Source: Lojkania enalia (taxonomy: Eukaryota > Ascomycota > Dothideomycetes > Pleosporales). Taken from it: a stretch of DNA of 64,000 nucleotides. Below the pieces are notes generated by a model. It saw only the letters and a program-made list of their open reading frames with translations. It was not told the DNA's origin and did not search any database. Numbering within the stretch: position 1 is the stretch's first letter; the number at the start of each line of letters is the position of its first letter. The position numbers and the translations under genes are program-made. The stretch lies in contig ML986595.1 of the NCBI GenBank assembly GCA_010094045.1, forward strand, positions 372,001 through 436,000, written 5' to 3'. This document shows, one piece after another, positions 33,223 to 45,077 of this stretch.

Positions 33223-35367
33223 GGGCGGGCGACAGGCTGCAAAACATGTACGAGTAGGGCAGCGAGGTTTGTGGCTGTGGTACATGGTGGACTCGAAGTA
33301 TGGGCGACGCGCCGCGCGTCGAACAAACAATGAAATCAGCTACATCATACCACTTAGAGCAAACATTCGCTGCAAGGATCTCATCATACTAACCATCACG
33401 TCGCATTGTCACGCATACCACGATTTGCACGATGTGCATGCTTCAACTCTGATTGATTCAGTGGCGACCTCAGTGCCAAGCAGGACAGAGACGATGTGCC
33501 ACACCAAATGCTCCTGACCCAAGGTTTCATTCCTAGCGCGTAGTTTGGACTTGATTTCTCAGCATGATAGAGAGTATCATGTTCCGACTCTCTATCTTTC
33601 GCTCGATAGCACTGATCAACCTCTGCGGCATTCGGAGTAGCCCTTCTATCGGGGCGACACCGGGACATTTCGACTGCGTTCCCGTGACTGATGAGGGTGA
33701 GGAGCAACCTTGGAACCCTTACACTGTCTTGCTTTAGCTTGGCACGCATCTTCTAGCGCCTTGTGCGGATCGTTGCCTTAATTCTCGCGTGGCTGATCGA
33801 ACTACTCAGCGTCGGATTGAACAGCCACCTACAATATTTCCACTACCACAGCACAATGCGAACAGCTGCTCCGCACACATCAGACAGGGACGTGGATGAT
33901 CCGGAGCCGCCTCGGGCTCGCGCAGCAGCCGTTCGAGGCGGCACACGGATTTCTGCAATGCGCAGGGTACATCTAGTGTGGGTCCAATGTATTTACTGCT
34001 CGATAGAGCTGAGATGGATCCTGAGGGTGCAACACACTATCTCAATGTCGTCCGGGGCACCAGACTTGTTTCGTGATCACTCAATAATGGCTCGACTAAG
34101 CACTCGGGGGCGACAGGGAGGGCGGGCATGGGCCTCGTGATATTGCGTTTCCCTTCCAAGATGGGCAATTTCGAAAGATGGTGTTGTGGCAGGGATCGGT
34201 CTCAAATTGTATTTCCCCGCACTGCACATTGAGCCTGGGCGCTTACGACGGGGACGCCACAACGTGTCGGGATGGTGGGTGCGGACGCAGCTAGCAAGCC
34301 ACTTTTACATCCCCCCCATCTACCTGTCGTCGAAGCACGGGCATTCGTCTCGCAGTCGGCGGCGTCGGCGGCCGGGGCGCATCCGAGAACGATGAGCCCG
34401 TGCGAAATGCAACTCTAGCTCATATCGATTCGGCAACGAGCACCGCCGTGTGCCGCCGAAGCCGGGCGAGATCTAAAGTTAGATAATTGCCCCCGCGGAG
34501 TGATTCCAACCCTGGTACGGGCCTAGATGTAGACGATATTGATTCATGGGAAAGCAGTAATAATACGAAGACGGCGTTGCGGGTGCAACCAGCATCTCAC
34601 TTGCATGAGGGAACACAAACAAGATTCAAAGATTACTGGTAAGAGATGCGAGATGGGTTCGGGCGTAGGCGAACTCCGCAGCGTCGTACAGTGCATGAGC
34701 GTGTCTAACAAGGCTGAAAGAAGGTTATTGTGGCTGTCTTCCTGATATTGAAGTGGACGTTCTGATCGGTTGGGGGGAGTAAGCCTAGTTCTTGGCCATC
34801 ACCTGCAGCCCTGGAGATGAGGCCGGAGGAAAGCCGACTAGTCGCTGACTGAGGTCTGACCAACACCACCTTCACTCGAACTTCTTCGGTCCGACGTTTT
34901 TGCGGGGCCCGTCAATACGCTCTTCTTGGCCCATGCTCGCAAGCTTGAACCCCAGATGGGAGCTACCCCTCTTCGGAGAAGCATCGGCAGTTGAGCGTCC
35001 AGCAACTGCCATCTCAGAACGCGGAATTTTGGCGTCTCGCGCTGCTTCAATTCTCGCGTCGGTAACACCAGCGATTGGGTAGTTCTCAGACGCCTAACTT
35101 AATGGCTCGACTCTTTGCCCCATTGAATCGCCTGAGAGGCCTCGGGGTGGGGCAATGCTTTTATACCAGTGAAATTGTGTCACAGCATGTGGGGTCAATG
35201 AAGATCCATTTCAAAAACTCGAGTTGCTTCTAATTATCCTCAAGTCTCCTTGCTTTCGTTGGTTCCTGAATCAATATCTGTGCCGTTCGGTCTAATAACC
35301 AAGTGTAACCTTGTTCCCATTCCCGGGTTTTCTAACAGCCCTACCCCACGAGCAATTTCAATCCAAC
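33223..35367. other. 2.1-kb intergenic region
   Basis: No gene supported. Frames of up to 125 codons (for example 33763-34140) have no motif and compete with opposite-strand frames. It includes the 3' end of SFT2 and the promoter of the dioxygenase gene. No repeats stand out. Confidence 0.55.
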
Positions 35368-37379
35368 ATGCCTGTCCAACTCGAAGACCCAAAAGAGTAT
35401 CAGAAGGTATTTCATTGGGCAGAGACACAGAAGGATGGAAGCATTCCGTCCTTTGCAACGAGGAAGAATGACCCTTATGAGGTGAGCTTACGTCTAGCTG
35501 CTTTCGATTCGTGAGGGATGCTTTGCTGACATCTTGTGTCAGTATCAATCAGGATTCAACAATTCGTACGTCATGAAGACCCTACACAACATGTTAAGCC
35601 AATACATCTGACGAAAAGCTCAAAAGCTTCGCTTCGGAAGCGGTTCCGGGTCGGTGGCACGTCCGTCAGCGGCTTATGAGCTTAAATTGACAGCGAAATA
35701 GGCACTATTCCACAGGGACAGAACAGTCCACGATGTGTCAGATTTGGACTTTATGCTGAGCAGATGACTGCTTCCGCGTTTGTCGCACCAAGACACTTAA
35801 ACAAGAAGGCGTGGCTTTATCGCGCCCGTCCGGCCGTTGCTCATCAAGGGTTTGTAAGAATCCCTGCTTCCATCAGCCCTATGTTTAGGAGACAAAGACA
35901 AAACTAAATAGGAAATTAAATGACTCCTCAAAGCCCATGTTCGGGCAAGTGAGGTATTCATATTCCGGGCCTGTGCCACGTGGGGATTGCGTGCGAGAGG
36001 GGCAGAGAATATTAGCACTCGGTCCTTGTCGACGGCGTTTACACGGCCTGTCGCATACCGCTTAGGCTATTAAAGATGTCATTTGCTGACCACCGTCTAG
36101 ACTGAGCTTCCGGACAACAAGGACACGGAATCTAATTTCCTGCCTCTCAACCCTCGTGTCCATGTGTCACCGACCCAACTCGCGTGGCTGCCATTCGATA
36201 TCCCTACGGATGGCGAGATTGATTTTATTTCTGGACTTAAGACAATCGCCGGATCCGGCGATCCGACCTTGAGGGAAGGTAAAACCACGCTCACGGTCCT
36301 CAACTACATTAGGCTTTATTGCTGATAAATGTTTAAATTTAGGCCTGGCGGTGCACATGTTCTTGGCTAACAAGAGCATGGAGCACAGAGCGGCGGTTAA
36401 CTCGGATGGCGATTTCTTGATTGTTCCGCAGCAGGGGTCTTTGGATATCCAGACAGAATTTGGTATGCTATTCGTGCAGCCTGGAGAAATCTGTGTGATC
36501 CAGAGGGGACAGAGGTTCAAGGTTACTCTTCCGGATGGACCCACTAGGGGCTACATTCTCGGTATGTTATTAGAGAGCCATATCTAACCTCGTAAATACA
36601 GTTAACATGCCATAGAGATCTGGGGTTCAAACTTTGAACTCCCCGAACTTGGCCCTCTCGGCGCCAATGGACTCGCGAACGCTCGAGACTTTCTCCACCC
36701 GGTCGCAAAATACGAGATCGAGAGAGCGCCATGGGAAATAATCTACAAACTCGGTGGCAAGTTTTTCAAGAGCACGCAAACTCACTCGCCCTTCGACGTT
36801 GTTGCATGGCACGGAAACTACGTCCCATATAAATACGACCTCACCAAGTTCGTGAACGTCGGATCCATCTCCGTCGACCACATTGATCCTTCCATCTTCT
36901 GCGTTCTAACGGCAAAATCTCGCGACCCTACCGCCCCTCTCGCTGATTTCCTGATCTTCTCACCAAGATGGGATGTCGCAAGTCACACTTATCGGCCGCC
37001 ATACTACCACCGCAACGCAGCATCAGAGCTCATGGGTCTCATCTATGGTGAGTATGCCGGTCGCTCCGACGAGTTCCAACCTGGAGGCGTTTCATTCGAA
37101 TGCGGTTTCGTGCCGCACGGCGTAGCATACGAGGAGTTCAAGGCAGCCAGCGCGGAGCCTCCACCAGAGATGCGCATCTCCAAAGACGCCATTGCATTCA
37201 TGATGGAGAGCTCCAGACCCTTCACAATTACCGATTGGGCCTGGAACAGCAACAAGAAACACGAACATGAGCCTAAGATGTGGGATAACCTGGTCGATAA
37301 CTTCTCGAGCCACAGGGACGAGGTCGAGAAAATTCTAGTTGAGGGGGTAAAGAAGCTTGAGATCTCAAACGGGCACTAA
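35368..37379 (+). CDS. homogentisate 1,2-dioxygenase family protein (possibly a divergent paralogue)
   Basis: Seven exons: 35368-35481, 35543-35565, 35627-35649, 35702-35853, 36101-36278, 36343-36561 and 36616-37379 (490 residues). Exons 2 and 3 are both 23-nt micro-exons; the donor after exon 3 is GTCGGT. The family sequence runs from end to end: [49 protein letters not shown] and [12 protein letters not shown]. The expected Fe ligands are present with human spacing: His368 (YYHRN), Glu374 (SELMG, +6) and His404 (VPHGV, +36), equivalent to human H335, E341 and H371. Position 398, equivalent to human His365 (SLH), is Glu here (SFE), and the following C-terminal region differs from canonical enzymes. 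Canonical HGO opens the homogentisate ring to maleylacetoacetate in tyrosine catabolism. No fahA or maiA gene is adjacent. Either canonical or paralogous function is possible. Confidence 0.88.
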
Positions 37380-38210
37380 ACTACACCTCGGGGATGTTGG
37401 CGTCCTTCGGAAGTAGTCATTCCGTACTGAAAGCCGGAGTGTGTATCTAGGTGTTCTATATAATTCGTCTAGAAGCTTCATGATAGTCACGCCTCTCGCG
37501 CAATCCTCACCATTCACATGGCTCTCCCAGAAGATTGTAGTGCCTTCGTGCTCGTCCAACGTCCGGCGACCCGAATTTCGGAGGCTTGCTTCCCTCTAGT
37601 AGGGCACCAAAGGGGGTAACATGATGCGTGATGGTCGTTTTAACTGCGCCGTTCCACGATATAAGCTGAGGGTAGCTGAAACCGTGCTCTATGCACGTTG
37701 GACGTACTGTGTGATCTTCGGTCTTGAAGAACTCTAGATTAATGGTGACTGGGATGCTTCATACCATGCCATAGTGGTGTACTCAGTATTGCGGCTCTAC
37801 GGGTTGCGCCGAAGACGTATCATTTTCGATGCTCAACGGCCGGCGGGGTAAACGAACTGCGCCACATTTTGAAGCGCGAAACTGCGGAGCGCCACAACTA
37901 AAGTCATTCTAGTCATATATGAGTGACCAACCCGGCTGCGCCCTTTTCTTCCTCTTGTTTGGCCGCCCTCCCCCTTTTTGTTCCAGTTTGACCGGAAAGG
38001 AGCGCCTTGAGTCTCGGAGAAAGCGCCATCCCCCGGCCCGCGAAAGTTGTTACCTGGATGCCCTCTGCTTTTAAGCAATTTCTCTCACTCCTCCATGTTC
38101 TCTCCCCACCAATTGTTTACATACCGTCGCGCCTGCAGGTATTCCAACATTACACGCCCCTAATCCGACCATACCCCATTTCCACGGTGAGCCTACACTC
38201 TGCTGCCACC
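37380..38210. other. intergenic region upstream of TRL1
   Basis: No separate gene supported. From about 38007 the TRL1 frame is already open, with an in-frame ATG at 38058 that would add 51 residues (Leu/Ser/Pro-rich, Arg-containing). I prefer the ATG at 38211 because of its strong GCCACCATGG context and the conserved start that follows. Confidence 0.5.
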
Positions 38211-40694
38211 ATGGCGCACCGCACGACAGCCCCTTATGCGCCCCAAGACCCTCACGAAATCCAGCAGCTCGTGCACGCCCTCGAGTCGCACAAAGGCAAA
38301 AAGTCCAAGACCGGTGGCTTCTCCGTCAAGAAGCATACTTTCAATCTGCCCAATGGCCGATCGGTAGACTCGTGGAGAATGAATGACTGGGACTACAAGA
38401 AGCCAAACCTGCCAACCTATGCGCGCGGTCTGTTCACATACAAGACGCTAGACGGCAAGTGCGAGATCGCAGTTAGGGGATACGACAAGTTTTTCAACCA
38501 CCAAGAAGTCCGCAAGACGGAGTGGTGGAACATTGAGAAGCACACACGAGGACCGTACGAGTTGAGTGTGAAGGAGAACGGCTGCATTATCTTCATTTCA
38601 GGCCTCGACGACGGATTCCTGCTTGTATGCAGCAAACACTCGACAGGTGCGCGGGGAGATGTAGAGCTTAGCCATGCAATTGCAGGCGAACGATGGGTAG
38701 AGAAGCACCTTGCGACCGTCGGCAAGACAAAACAAGATCTAGCTAGGAAGCTTCGAGAGATGAATGCTACGCTTGTTGCAGAACTATGCGATGACGAATT
38801 CGAAGAGCATGTGTTGGCATATGCCCCTGAGCAAGCCGGCCTGTATGTTCATGGCATCAACTTGAACCTCCCAGACTTCGCTACCTACCCGGGGCACTTA
38901 GTAGACAAATTCGCCGATGAATGGGGAATGAAAAAGGTCATGTATGTCATGGAGGACGACATCGATGAGGTCCACCGTTTCCTAGACAAGGTCGCGGAAA
39001 CTGGAAATTATGCCGGACGTGATACCGAGGGATTCGTCATTCGGTGCCAGGCACGAGAGAATGAAAGTGCTCCATACGTTGACTGGTTCTTCAAGTACAA
39101 GTTCGAAGAGCCATATCTTATGTATCGACAGTGGCGAGAATGCACAAAGTCCATGATTGCTGGCAAACCCCCCCGCTACAAGAAGCATGAAAAGATTACC
39201 AAGGAGTATTTGGACTTTGCTCGACGACGATTTATGGAGCAGCCAGGATTGGCTAAACAATACAATCTAAACCATGGTATCATTAAGCTACGAGACGAAT
39301 TCCTAATATCTCGTGGAGTTACCGGGTCAGACATCATCCGTCAAGAGATGGAAAATGGCGAGGTTCATCCGAAGGACGTTACCCGTAATATTGTTTTGGT
39401 CCCTGTCGCGACTATTGGCTGTGGCAAGACTACTGTGGCACTGGCTTTGGTCAAACTGTTTGGATGGGGCCACTTTCAGAATGACAATGTGAAGGTCAAG
39501 AAGGGTCGCCCTCAGGTCTTTGCAGATACTATTGCTTCTTTAATGGTCACAAACCCGGTCGTTATTGCTGACAGGAATAATCACCAAAAGCGCGAACGCG
39601 ACCAACTGATCAATGATGTGTCCCGAACTGTCCCTGATGCTCGTTTCGTTGCTCTGCATTATGTTCACGACCGATCGAACTATGATAACATCCGAAAGGC
39701 TACTCGAGATCGCGTTCTCACACGTGGTGATAATCATCAGACAATTCAGGCAGGTTCGAAGGGACAAGACGAAATAATTGAGATTATGGAAGGTTTCATG
39801 TACCGCTTCCAGCCGATAGATATTACTGATGCGCCTGATGATGCTTTCGACTTGGTTATCGACCTGGATCCTACAGTATCGTCCCGAGAGAATCTGGAAG
39901 TCATCATTGAGAAGTTAAGCGGTGTATATCCTGCACTGTTCAAAGACCAAGACCTGCCCTCGGATGCTGATCTCGATGCTGCAATTGATTTGGCCATGAA
40001 CGACTACAAACCGGACATCAAGATGAACCTGTCACGTGGCGGCAACAAAAATCAGAGCCAGAATCAACATCAGAACAAGAGGCAAAAGCAGGATGAGCTG
40101 AAAGCAAAGAAACCACCTAAGATAGAGTATTTCTCTGTACGATTGAACACGCAGCAAATCAACTCCACCCTTGATGCTACGTTCCGTGACCAGACCGCCC
40201 AGACCGCGCGATTCTATCGTCAACTCCAGCAGTCACGTCGTGTGCAACCGGAGTTCCATGTGACGCTGATACACCGCGCCTCTACTCCCCAAAACCAGGT
40301 GTACTGGGACAAGTTATTGAAGTTGCACGAGGCTTTCATGCAACAAACGGACGCCAAGAGATCGTGGGAGCCAGAGCTCGGAAAATGTAGCGTTCATCTT
40401 GAACGCATAATCTGGGACGACAGGGTAATGTGCTTTGTTGTTCGCCTGAACGGCTCTAGCACCTTTCACGTCGAAACCGAAGGCGGGTCTAGTACTGAGG
40501 AGCTTGTCTTCAAGACCGTGAATCCAGTCGCGCATATCACGGTCGGAACGGCAAATCAGAGCATCAAGCCGAAGGAGAGCAATGATTTGTTGCAGAAATG
40601 GTTGAATGCAGGTTCTGGTAGCGAGACGGGTATTGGTGAATTAGCTATTAAGGGCAATGTTGTACTGGATGGTAGTGTTAGGGGTGTATTTTAG
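38211..40694 (+). CDS. TRL1: fungal tRNA ligase Trl1 (ligase-kinase-cyclic phosphodiesterase)
   Basis: One frame of 827 residues with the full three-domain order of fungal tRNA ligase. The N-terminal adenylyltransferase has the nucleotidyl lysine in SVKENG (Lys121) and downstream motifs EGFVIRC and WFFKYKFEEPY. The central polynucleotide kinase has the P-loop ATIGCGKTT (about residue 401-409). The C-terminal 2H phosphodiesterase has both signature histidines, FHVTLIH (His683) and VAHITVG (His775). The enzyme joins tRNA halves after intron removal and, in fungi, the HAC1/hacA mRNA halves of the unfolded protein response. A basic Gln/Asn/Lys linker (about residues 607-630) separates the kinase and phosphodiesterase domains. 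No intron. An alternative start at 38058 could add a possible organelle-targeting extension. All catalytic motifs are intact. Confidence 0.96.
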   Translation: MAHRTTAPYAPQDPHEIQQLVHALESHKGKKSKTGGFSVKKHTFNLPNGRSVDSWRMNDWDYKKPNLPTYARGLFTYKTLDGKCEIAVRGYDKFFNHQEVRKTEWWNIEKHTRGPYELSVKENGCIIFISGLDDGFLLVCSKHSTGARGDVELSHAIAGERWVEKHLATVGKTKQDLARKLREMNATLVAELCDDEFEEHVLAYAPEQAGLYVHGINLNLPDFATYPGHLVDKFADEWGMKKVMYVMEDDIDEVHRFLDKVAETGNYAGRDTEGFVIRCQARENESAPYVDWFFKYKFEEPYLMYRQWRECTKSMIAGKPPRYKKHEKITKEYLDFARRRFMEQPGLAKQYNLNHGIIKLRDEFLISRGVTGSDIIRQEMENGEVHPKDVTRNIVLVPVATIGCGKTTVALALVKLFGWGHFQNDNVKVKKGRPQVFADTIASLMVTNPVVIADRNNHQKRERDQLINDVSRTVPDARFVALHYVHDRSNYDNIRKATRDRVLTRGDNHQTIQAGSKGQDEIIEIMEGFMYRFQPIDITDAPDDAFDLVIDLDPTVSSRENLEVIIEKLSGVYPALFKDQDLPSDADLDAAIDLAMNDYKPDIKMNLSRGGNKNQSQNQHQNKRQKQDELKAKKPPKIEYFSVRLNTQQINSTLDATFRDQTAQTARFYRQLQQSRRVQPEFHVTLIHRASTPQNQVYWDKLLKLHEAFMQQTDAKRSWEPELGKCSVHLERIIWDDRVMCFVVRLNGSSTFHVETEGGSSTEELVFKTVNPVAHITVGTANQSIKPKESNDLLQKWLNAGSGSETGIGELAIKGNVVLDGSVRGVF

Positions 40695-41450
40695 AGACAG
40701 AGTTGTTAGTGAAGCGAGATGCTGACGAGAATTGGTGGCTTGAACCAAATGCCCGAATAGATAACGGTTTCATCACTCATGGAGCTAATGGAAAAGGCAT
40801 GGTAGGCGTTTACATTCATATTAGCAAGGCACATCTTATCTTGTTTGATAGTCGTAAGGGGACGGATCTCTACATATATTGAAAAACGTTAGGTCCTGAA
40901 AGATAGTAGGCAACCAACTCTGTTATACATTCTAACTAAGATCTTTCATTTGCTAAGGGTCGGAAAACGCCAGCCCCCGCAAGACTTAATTGAGCGCGCA
41001 TAGAAACGACCTAGATGATGTATTAAAAAATGCGTGCCCCAATATATTTTTACAAAGCAAACGATCTTACAGTATTTACACAATTACGACTAACCAACTA
41101 ACAATTAAGGAGTGAAATAAGCATATTACCAAAAAACGACGGGTCAGATAGTCAGCCGAGGTAAAAAGCACGCAATCCTAAAAGATGGACCTATGACAAA
41201 TCAGAGTGGGTATATGCGCATGTTTTTGATTTCAAAGACGGGAATATTTTCACTCACTAACGCAATATTTCCGTTACTTAATGGACCTCTATTGCTATTG
41301 CAGAGCGAACTAGGAATTTTCAAGTTGGCTTTTTTTGGAGTTGCGAGGCAGCGTTGTAGCGAGATCGACGGTTAGACTATTCCGTACCTCCCTGATAAAC
41401 ATCACAAGCGGATCGCAATAGATATCAATTGCCCTTCAACACCGTTCACA
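40695..41450. other. AT-rich intergenic region
   Basis: Contains the TRL1 3' UTR and the promoter of the oxidoreductase gene. It is AT-rich from about 41020 to 41300. No coding frame with motifs is seen. Confidence 0.6.
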
Positions 41451-42898
41451 ATGGCCCAGAAAGACATCAACAAAGGCGTTCCCAATCTCCCTTACTTCAC
41501 CCCTCAGCATGTCGTTTCCCCAGGCACACCTTTCCCAGGCATTAATCCAGAAGAAGTCCCAACACTCTTCAAACCCCTCAAGATCCGCGACCCCACCCTG
41601 CGTAACCGCATCATCGTAGCACCGATGTGCCAATATTCGACTGCTTCCTCAGGACCCGACACGGGAGCCCTAACAGACTACCACATCGCGACCCTCGGCC
41701 ATTACGCGCTCAAGGGATCGGCGCTAGTCTTCACCGAAGCAACGGGCGTCCAGGCCAATGGGAGAATCAGTCCCAATTGCCCCGGGATCTGGGACGATGC
41801 GCAGATCCCGGCTTTAAAAAGGGTCAGCGACTTTATAAAGTCCCAAGGCGCGTTGTCGGGCATCCAACTAGCACACGCGGGGCGCAAGGCTTCGACGGCG
41901 GCACCGTGGCTCTCGTCGAGGGATAAAAAGATTAGTATGAGAGCGACGACAGCGAGCGGTGGGTGGCCAAAGGACGTCGTCGGACCCATGGGTGGCGAGG
42001 AGTGGACGTGGGACGGAAAACCGTCCACGGATCCAGCGGGCGGGTTCTGGGCTCCCAAGCAGCTGAGCGAACGAGATATCAAGGAATTGGTCCGGGACTG
42101 GGCGAGCGCGGCGGAAAGGGCGGTGCGGGCAGGCGTCGATGTCATTGAGATCCATGGCGCTCACGGGTATCTAATCCATCAGTTTCTCTCGCCGGTTACG
42201 AATCAGAGGACGGATGGGTATGGGGGTTCGTTTGAGAATAGGACGAGGTTGCTCGTTGAGGTTATTCGCGCTATTCGCGCTGTGATTCCGGAGAGCATGC
42301 CCTTATTCTTGAGGATTAGTTCCACTGAATGGCTTGAAGAGACGGATATGGGCAAGAAGTATGGTTCCTGGGACGTTAAGAGTTCGATCAGACTAGCAAA
42401 GCTGCTGCCAGGTCTCGGCGTGGATCTACTAGACGTAAGCTCGGGGGGCAACCATCCAGGGCAAAAGATAAATATGTTCGATTCGAAGGATTATCAGACG
42501 CGGATCGCCGCAAGCATTCGTTCGGAGCTGAAGAAGGAGAATCTGAATTTATTGATTGGAGCTGTGGGATTGATCACCGAGGCCGAGCAGGCGAGGGATA
42601 TTGTCGAAGAGGGCGGTGCAGCAGCGAAGTTAAACGGCGCAGATGATTCAATCGCTCATGAAGCTAAAGCTGCTGTCCAGATGACACAGGGCCAGGAGCC
42701 CATGGCCGATGTCGTCCTCGTTGCTAGGCAATTCATGAGGGAGCCGGAGGTGTGTATTCGCAATAATGCATTCTTAGTGTCGACGTGTCTTAGTTGCTAA
42801 CTTTTGACTATTAGTGGGTCTTGAAGGTTGCTTGGAAGCTGGGCGTGGATGTTGCATGGCCGAATCAGTTTTTGAGGGTTAGGTTCCCGAAGTTATGA
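41451..42898 (+). CDS. NADH:flavin oxidoreductase, old yellow enzyme family (YqjM-like)
   Basis: Exons 41451-42749 and 42815-42898 give 460 residues; the 65-bp intron has a gctaac branch. The FMN-binding TIM barrel begins at about residue 40 (LFKPLKIRDPTLRNRIIVAPMCQYS). The Cys in APMCQYS is typical of class III, thermophilic-like or YqjM-type OYEs. The substrate-binding pair is in IQLAHAGRKAST (HAGRK), followed by IEIHGAHGYLIHQFLSP and NQRTDGYGGSFENR. The barrel closes with LIGAVGLI and ADVVLVARQFMREPE. The second exon (WVLKVAWKLGVDVAWPNQF) is a normal family C-terminus. Such enzymes reduce activated C=C bonds with NAD(P)H and FMN; the natural substrate is unknown. The N-terminal 40 residues (TPQHVVSPGTPFPG) are a common fungal extension. 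It converges on the HET gene with 174 bp between. Confidence 0.92.
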
Positions 42899-43072
42899 TT
42901 AAGGCGTCGCAATAAGGGTAGCATAGCCCTATTGAAAGATAGATAATGGCGCATATCGAGTCGAACGTCCGCATTTGACTCAATATTTGTTGGTGAATCG
43001 TTTGATAATCATAGCTTGGAATCTATCACTTTAGTTAAAGCATAGCGGCAAGTCTACGAATCAAATAGAGGA

Positions 43073-44356
43073 CTAGAGCTCCCCCATCTCTGTATCTCTG
43101 TCCACTGCTGCCCACCTAGCATCATGAGACTCAATCGAGGCAAGAACTTGGTCGAGTTGACTATTCTCAAGAACTAGCAGAGTCCGGGTCCGATTGCCAA
43201 TAAATTCAGCCTGATCGAAGGTATGCCACTCGGAGCAATCTATTCTCCTATAGGCCTTGCATTTCATGCCATTTAGAGTGCAATATGTATCTTCGATTTG
43301 TCTCAAGGGGAGACATAGGATTTTCCAGCTTCCTGCAATACAGATATCGCACTGAAGTGCCGCATATATGCAGTTCGACGACTTCTCAAGAACAAATGGC
43401 CGGATTTGTAGACCGACGTTCGTCATGCTGTATGCAGCTAGATAGTCTGGCGCCCATAGGCCTAGAGTTGGAGTGTCACGGAAGTTGGCGGGAGTATGTG
43501 CCAGGAGCCCGCTGCTCAAATATGGTCCGCGCCAGGCAAATATCGTCTGGTCGAAAGACTTCTTCATAATCTCGTCTTGCAATCGTCTGAACGCATTTTC
43601 CAGGCCTTCGCCATACAAGACAGCCATGTTGACGCCAAAGATTCCCATCAGGCTATATGCCAGGTCTTCGGGTCGCGAAGTCTCGCGTCGAGAAGCCCAC
43701 GACATGCGCTCTGCGATGCAGATTGAGTTGAGCTTCTTGCTATTCCTCAGCACCAACACAGTGATCCCCGTTATACATGAAATTACATAGTACATCTTGT
43801 CTGGCCCCCACATGTCATTGGGGATCATGCTCCAGTCTTCAGCAAGGAAAACGCGTTTTCTTGACGCAATCAGCTCCTGTAATGTCCACCCACGCGTGAA
43901 CCATCGACTTTTCTCGAAGGCCTCTTTCAGCACGGCATCGCTTTGTGGATCTTCTACAGCGGATTTCGGAGGAACATCACTGAGGTATACAATGCACAGC
44001 TCAGCCGCGCCATACCAGTGATACATACTGTTAATGGCCTCGGAGAGCTCAGCACTGCTCCTCTTATCAATGCATACCTTCACATGGGTTTAGTACTAAG
44101 CGCTCAAACTCATACGTTAGCGTTTACGCACGGTATCCATCCAAACCCATTCGTATCCATAGGCTTTTGCAGCATGAGCGAACTTCAGGATCTTCTGGTA
44201 GCGGCCTAGCTTTTGGAAGGCTTCGATGGCAATGTTGGCACCCTCATAGAACTGCACTTCGTCATCTGACCACGTGTGGGAGAGGATGGCGTAGGATGGG
44301 AGGTTGGTGCCGTAGAATTCCTTAAGTTTTAGGGTTTCTGTGTTTAGGAGCCACAT
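43073..44356 (-). CDS. HET-domain (heterokaryon incompatibility) protein
   Basis: Exons 44356-44132 and 44077-43073 give 409 residues; the intron is 54 bp. The HET domain fills the first 200 residues. Hallmark blocks are SYAILSHTWSDDEVQF (residues 20-36), WVWMDT joined to VCIDKRSSAELSEAINSMYHWY at the splice site, and WFTRGWTLQELIAS. Next comes the usual post-HET segment: MSWASRRETSRPEDLAYSLMGIFGVNMAVLYGEG and AFRRLQDEIMKKS. The C-terminal 170 residues are an undefined beta-rich extension (GLWAPDYLAAYS), without an NACHT, ankyrin or WD-repeat module. HET domains trigger cell death on non-self recognition in fungi; most genomes carry many copies. A stretch of unusual codon use is not obvious. 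The protein looks intact, and its partner is unknown. Confidence 0.9.
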
Positions 44357-45077
44357 TTTATCGTAATGCTTGATGCTTATATGATATCTAGAGTCCTTGA
44401 GTATTTGATCGAACTATAGATGGCTATATGTGTATGTAAATATATTGGTGGAGGGGTTGAGAAGTAGGGCTTGGACGATTAGGCTGTGGCGCTGAGCTGA
44501 ACGAGCTATCTATGCGTCAGCCAATCAGAATATCATGCATTTATGGCGGTGGTGTAGATGGTAGTTACATCTGGTTGTCTTGCTCTTAGTTTATAGGGCG
44601 TATGATACTAGGCGGTTGATTACTCAAATGCCAATGACTAAATTCAAACGTCTTTCCCTTGAGTAGACAGTGTCAATTTAAATACATTACAACTGAACCG
44701 TCATCCGATGATAAATTCTCAGGTGGTTGACTCATATCGTGAATCAAGAATAAAGCTTTTGGTGACCTGCATCGCGCTATGAAAGGGATGTCAAACAAAG
44801 ACGCTTGAGATTCGATGATAGACATTACCGGTTAGCGTGCATAGCTAGGAATGAGATGACTAGATGAGAGGTGGCCGCTCACGTGAAAAGCGGACCGGAT
44901 CATTTACCCCACCGACGCACGAGCCAGCGCTAGGGCATCCCACCTTCTAATTCACTCCGCCGCGGCATTGTTTGTGACCGTGTACTAGCTCGCATCAGCG
45001 GGCGCACCTCTCCACTACAGCGCGCGCTCATACGATCACCACTCTGTCACTCGCTGGGCTATAGCTCCTCATTCACC
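44357..45077. promoter_or_regulatory. divergent promoter of HET gene and CKB1
   Basis: This 721-bp spacer lies between two divergent starts. A perfect CACGTG E-box occurs at 44880-44885 (within TCACGTGA), 193 bp before the CKB1 ATG; it is a typical target of bHLH/bZIP factors. The last 150 bp before CKB1 are rich in short GC words. Functional assignment is inference. Confidence 0.45.
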
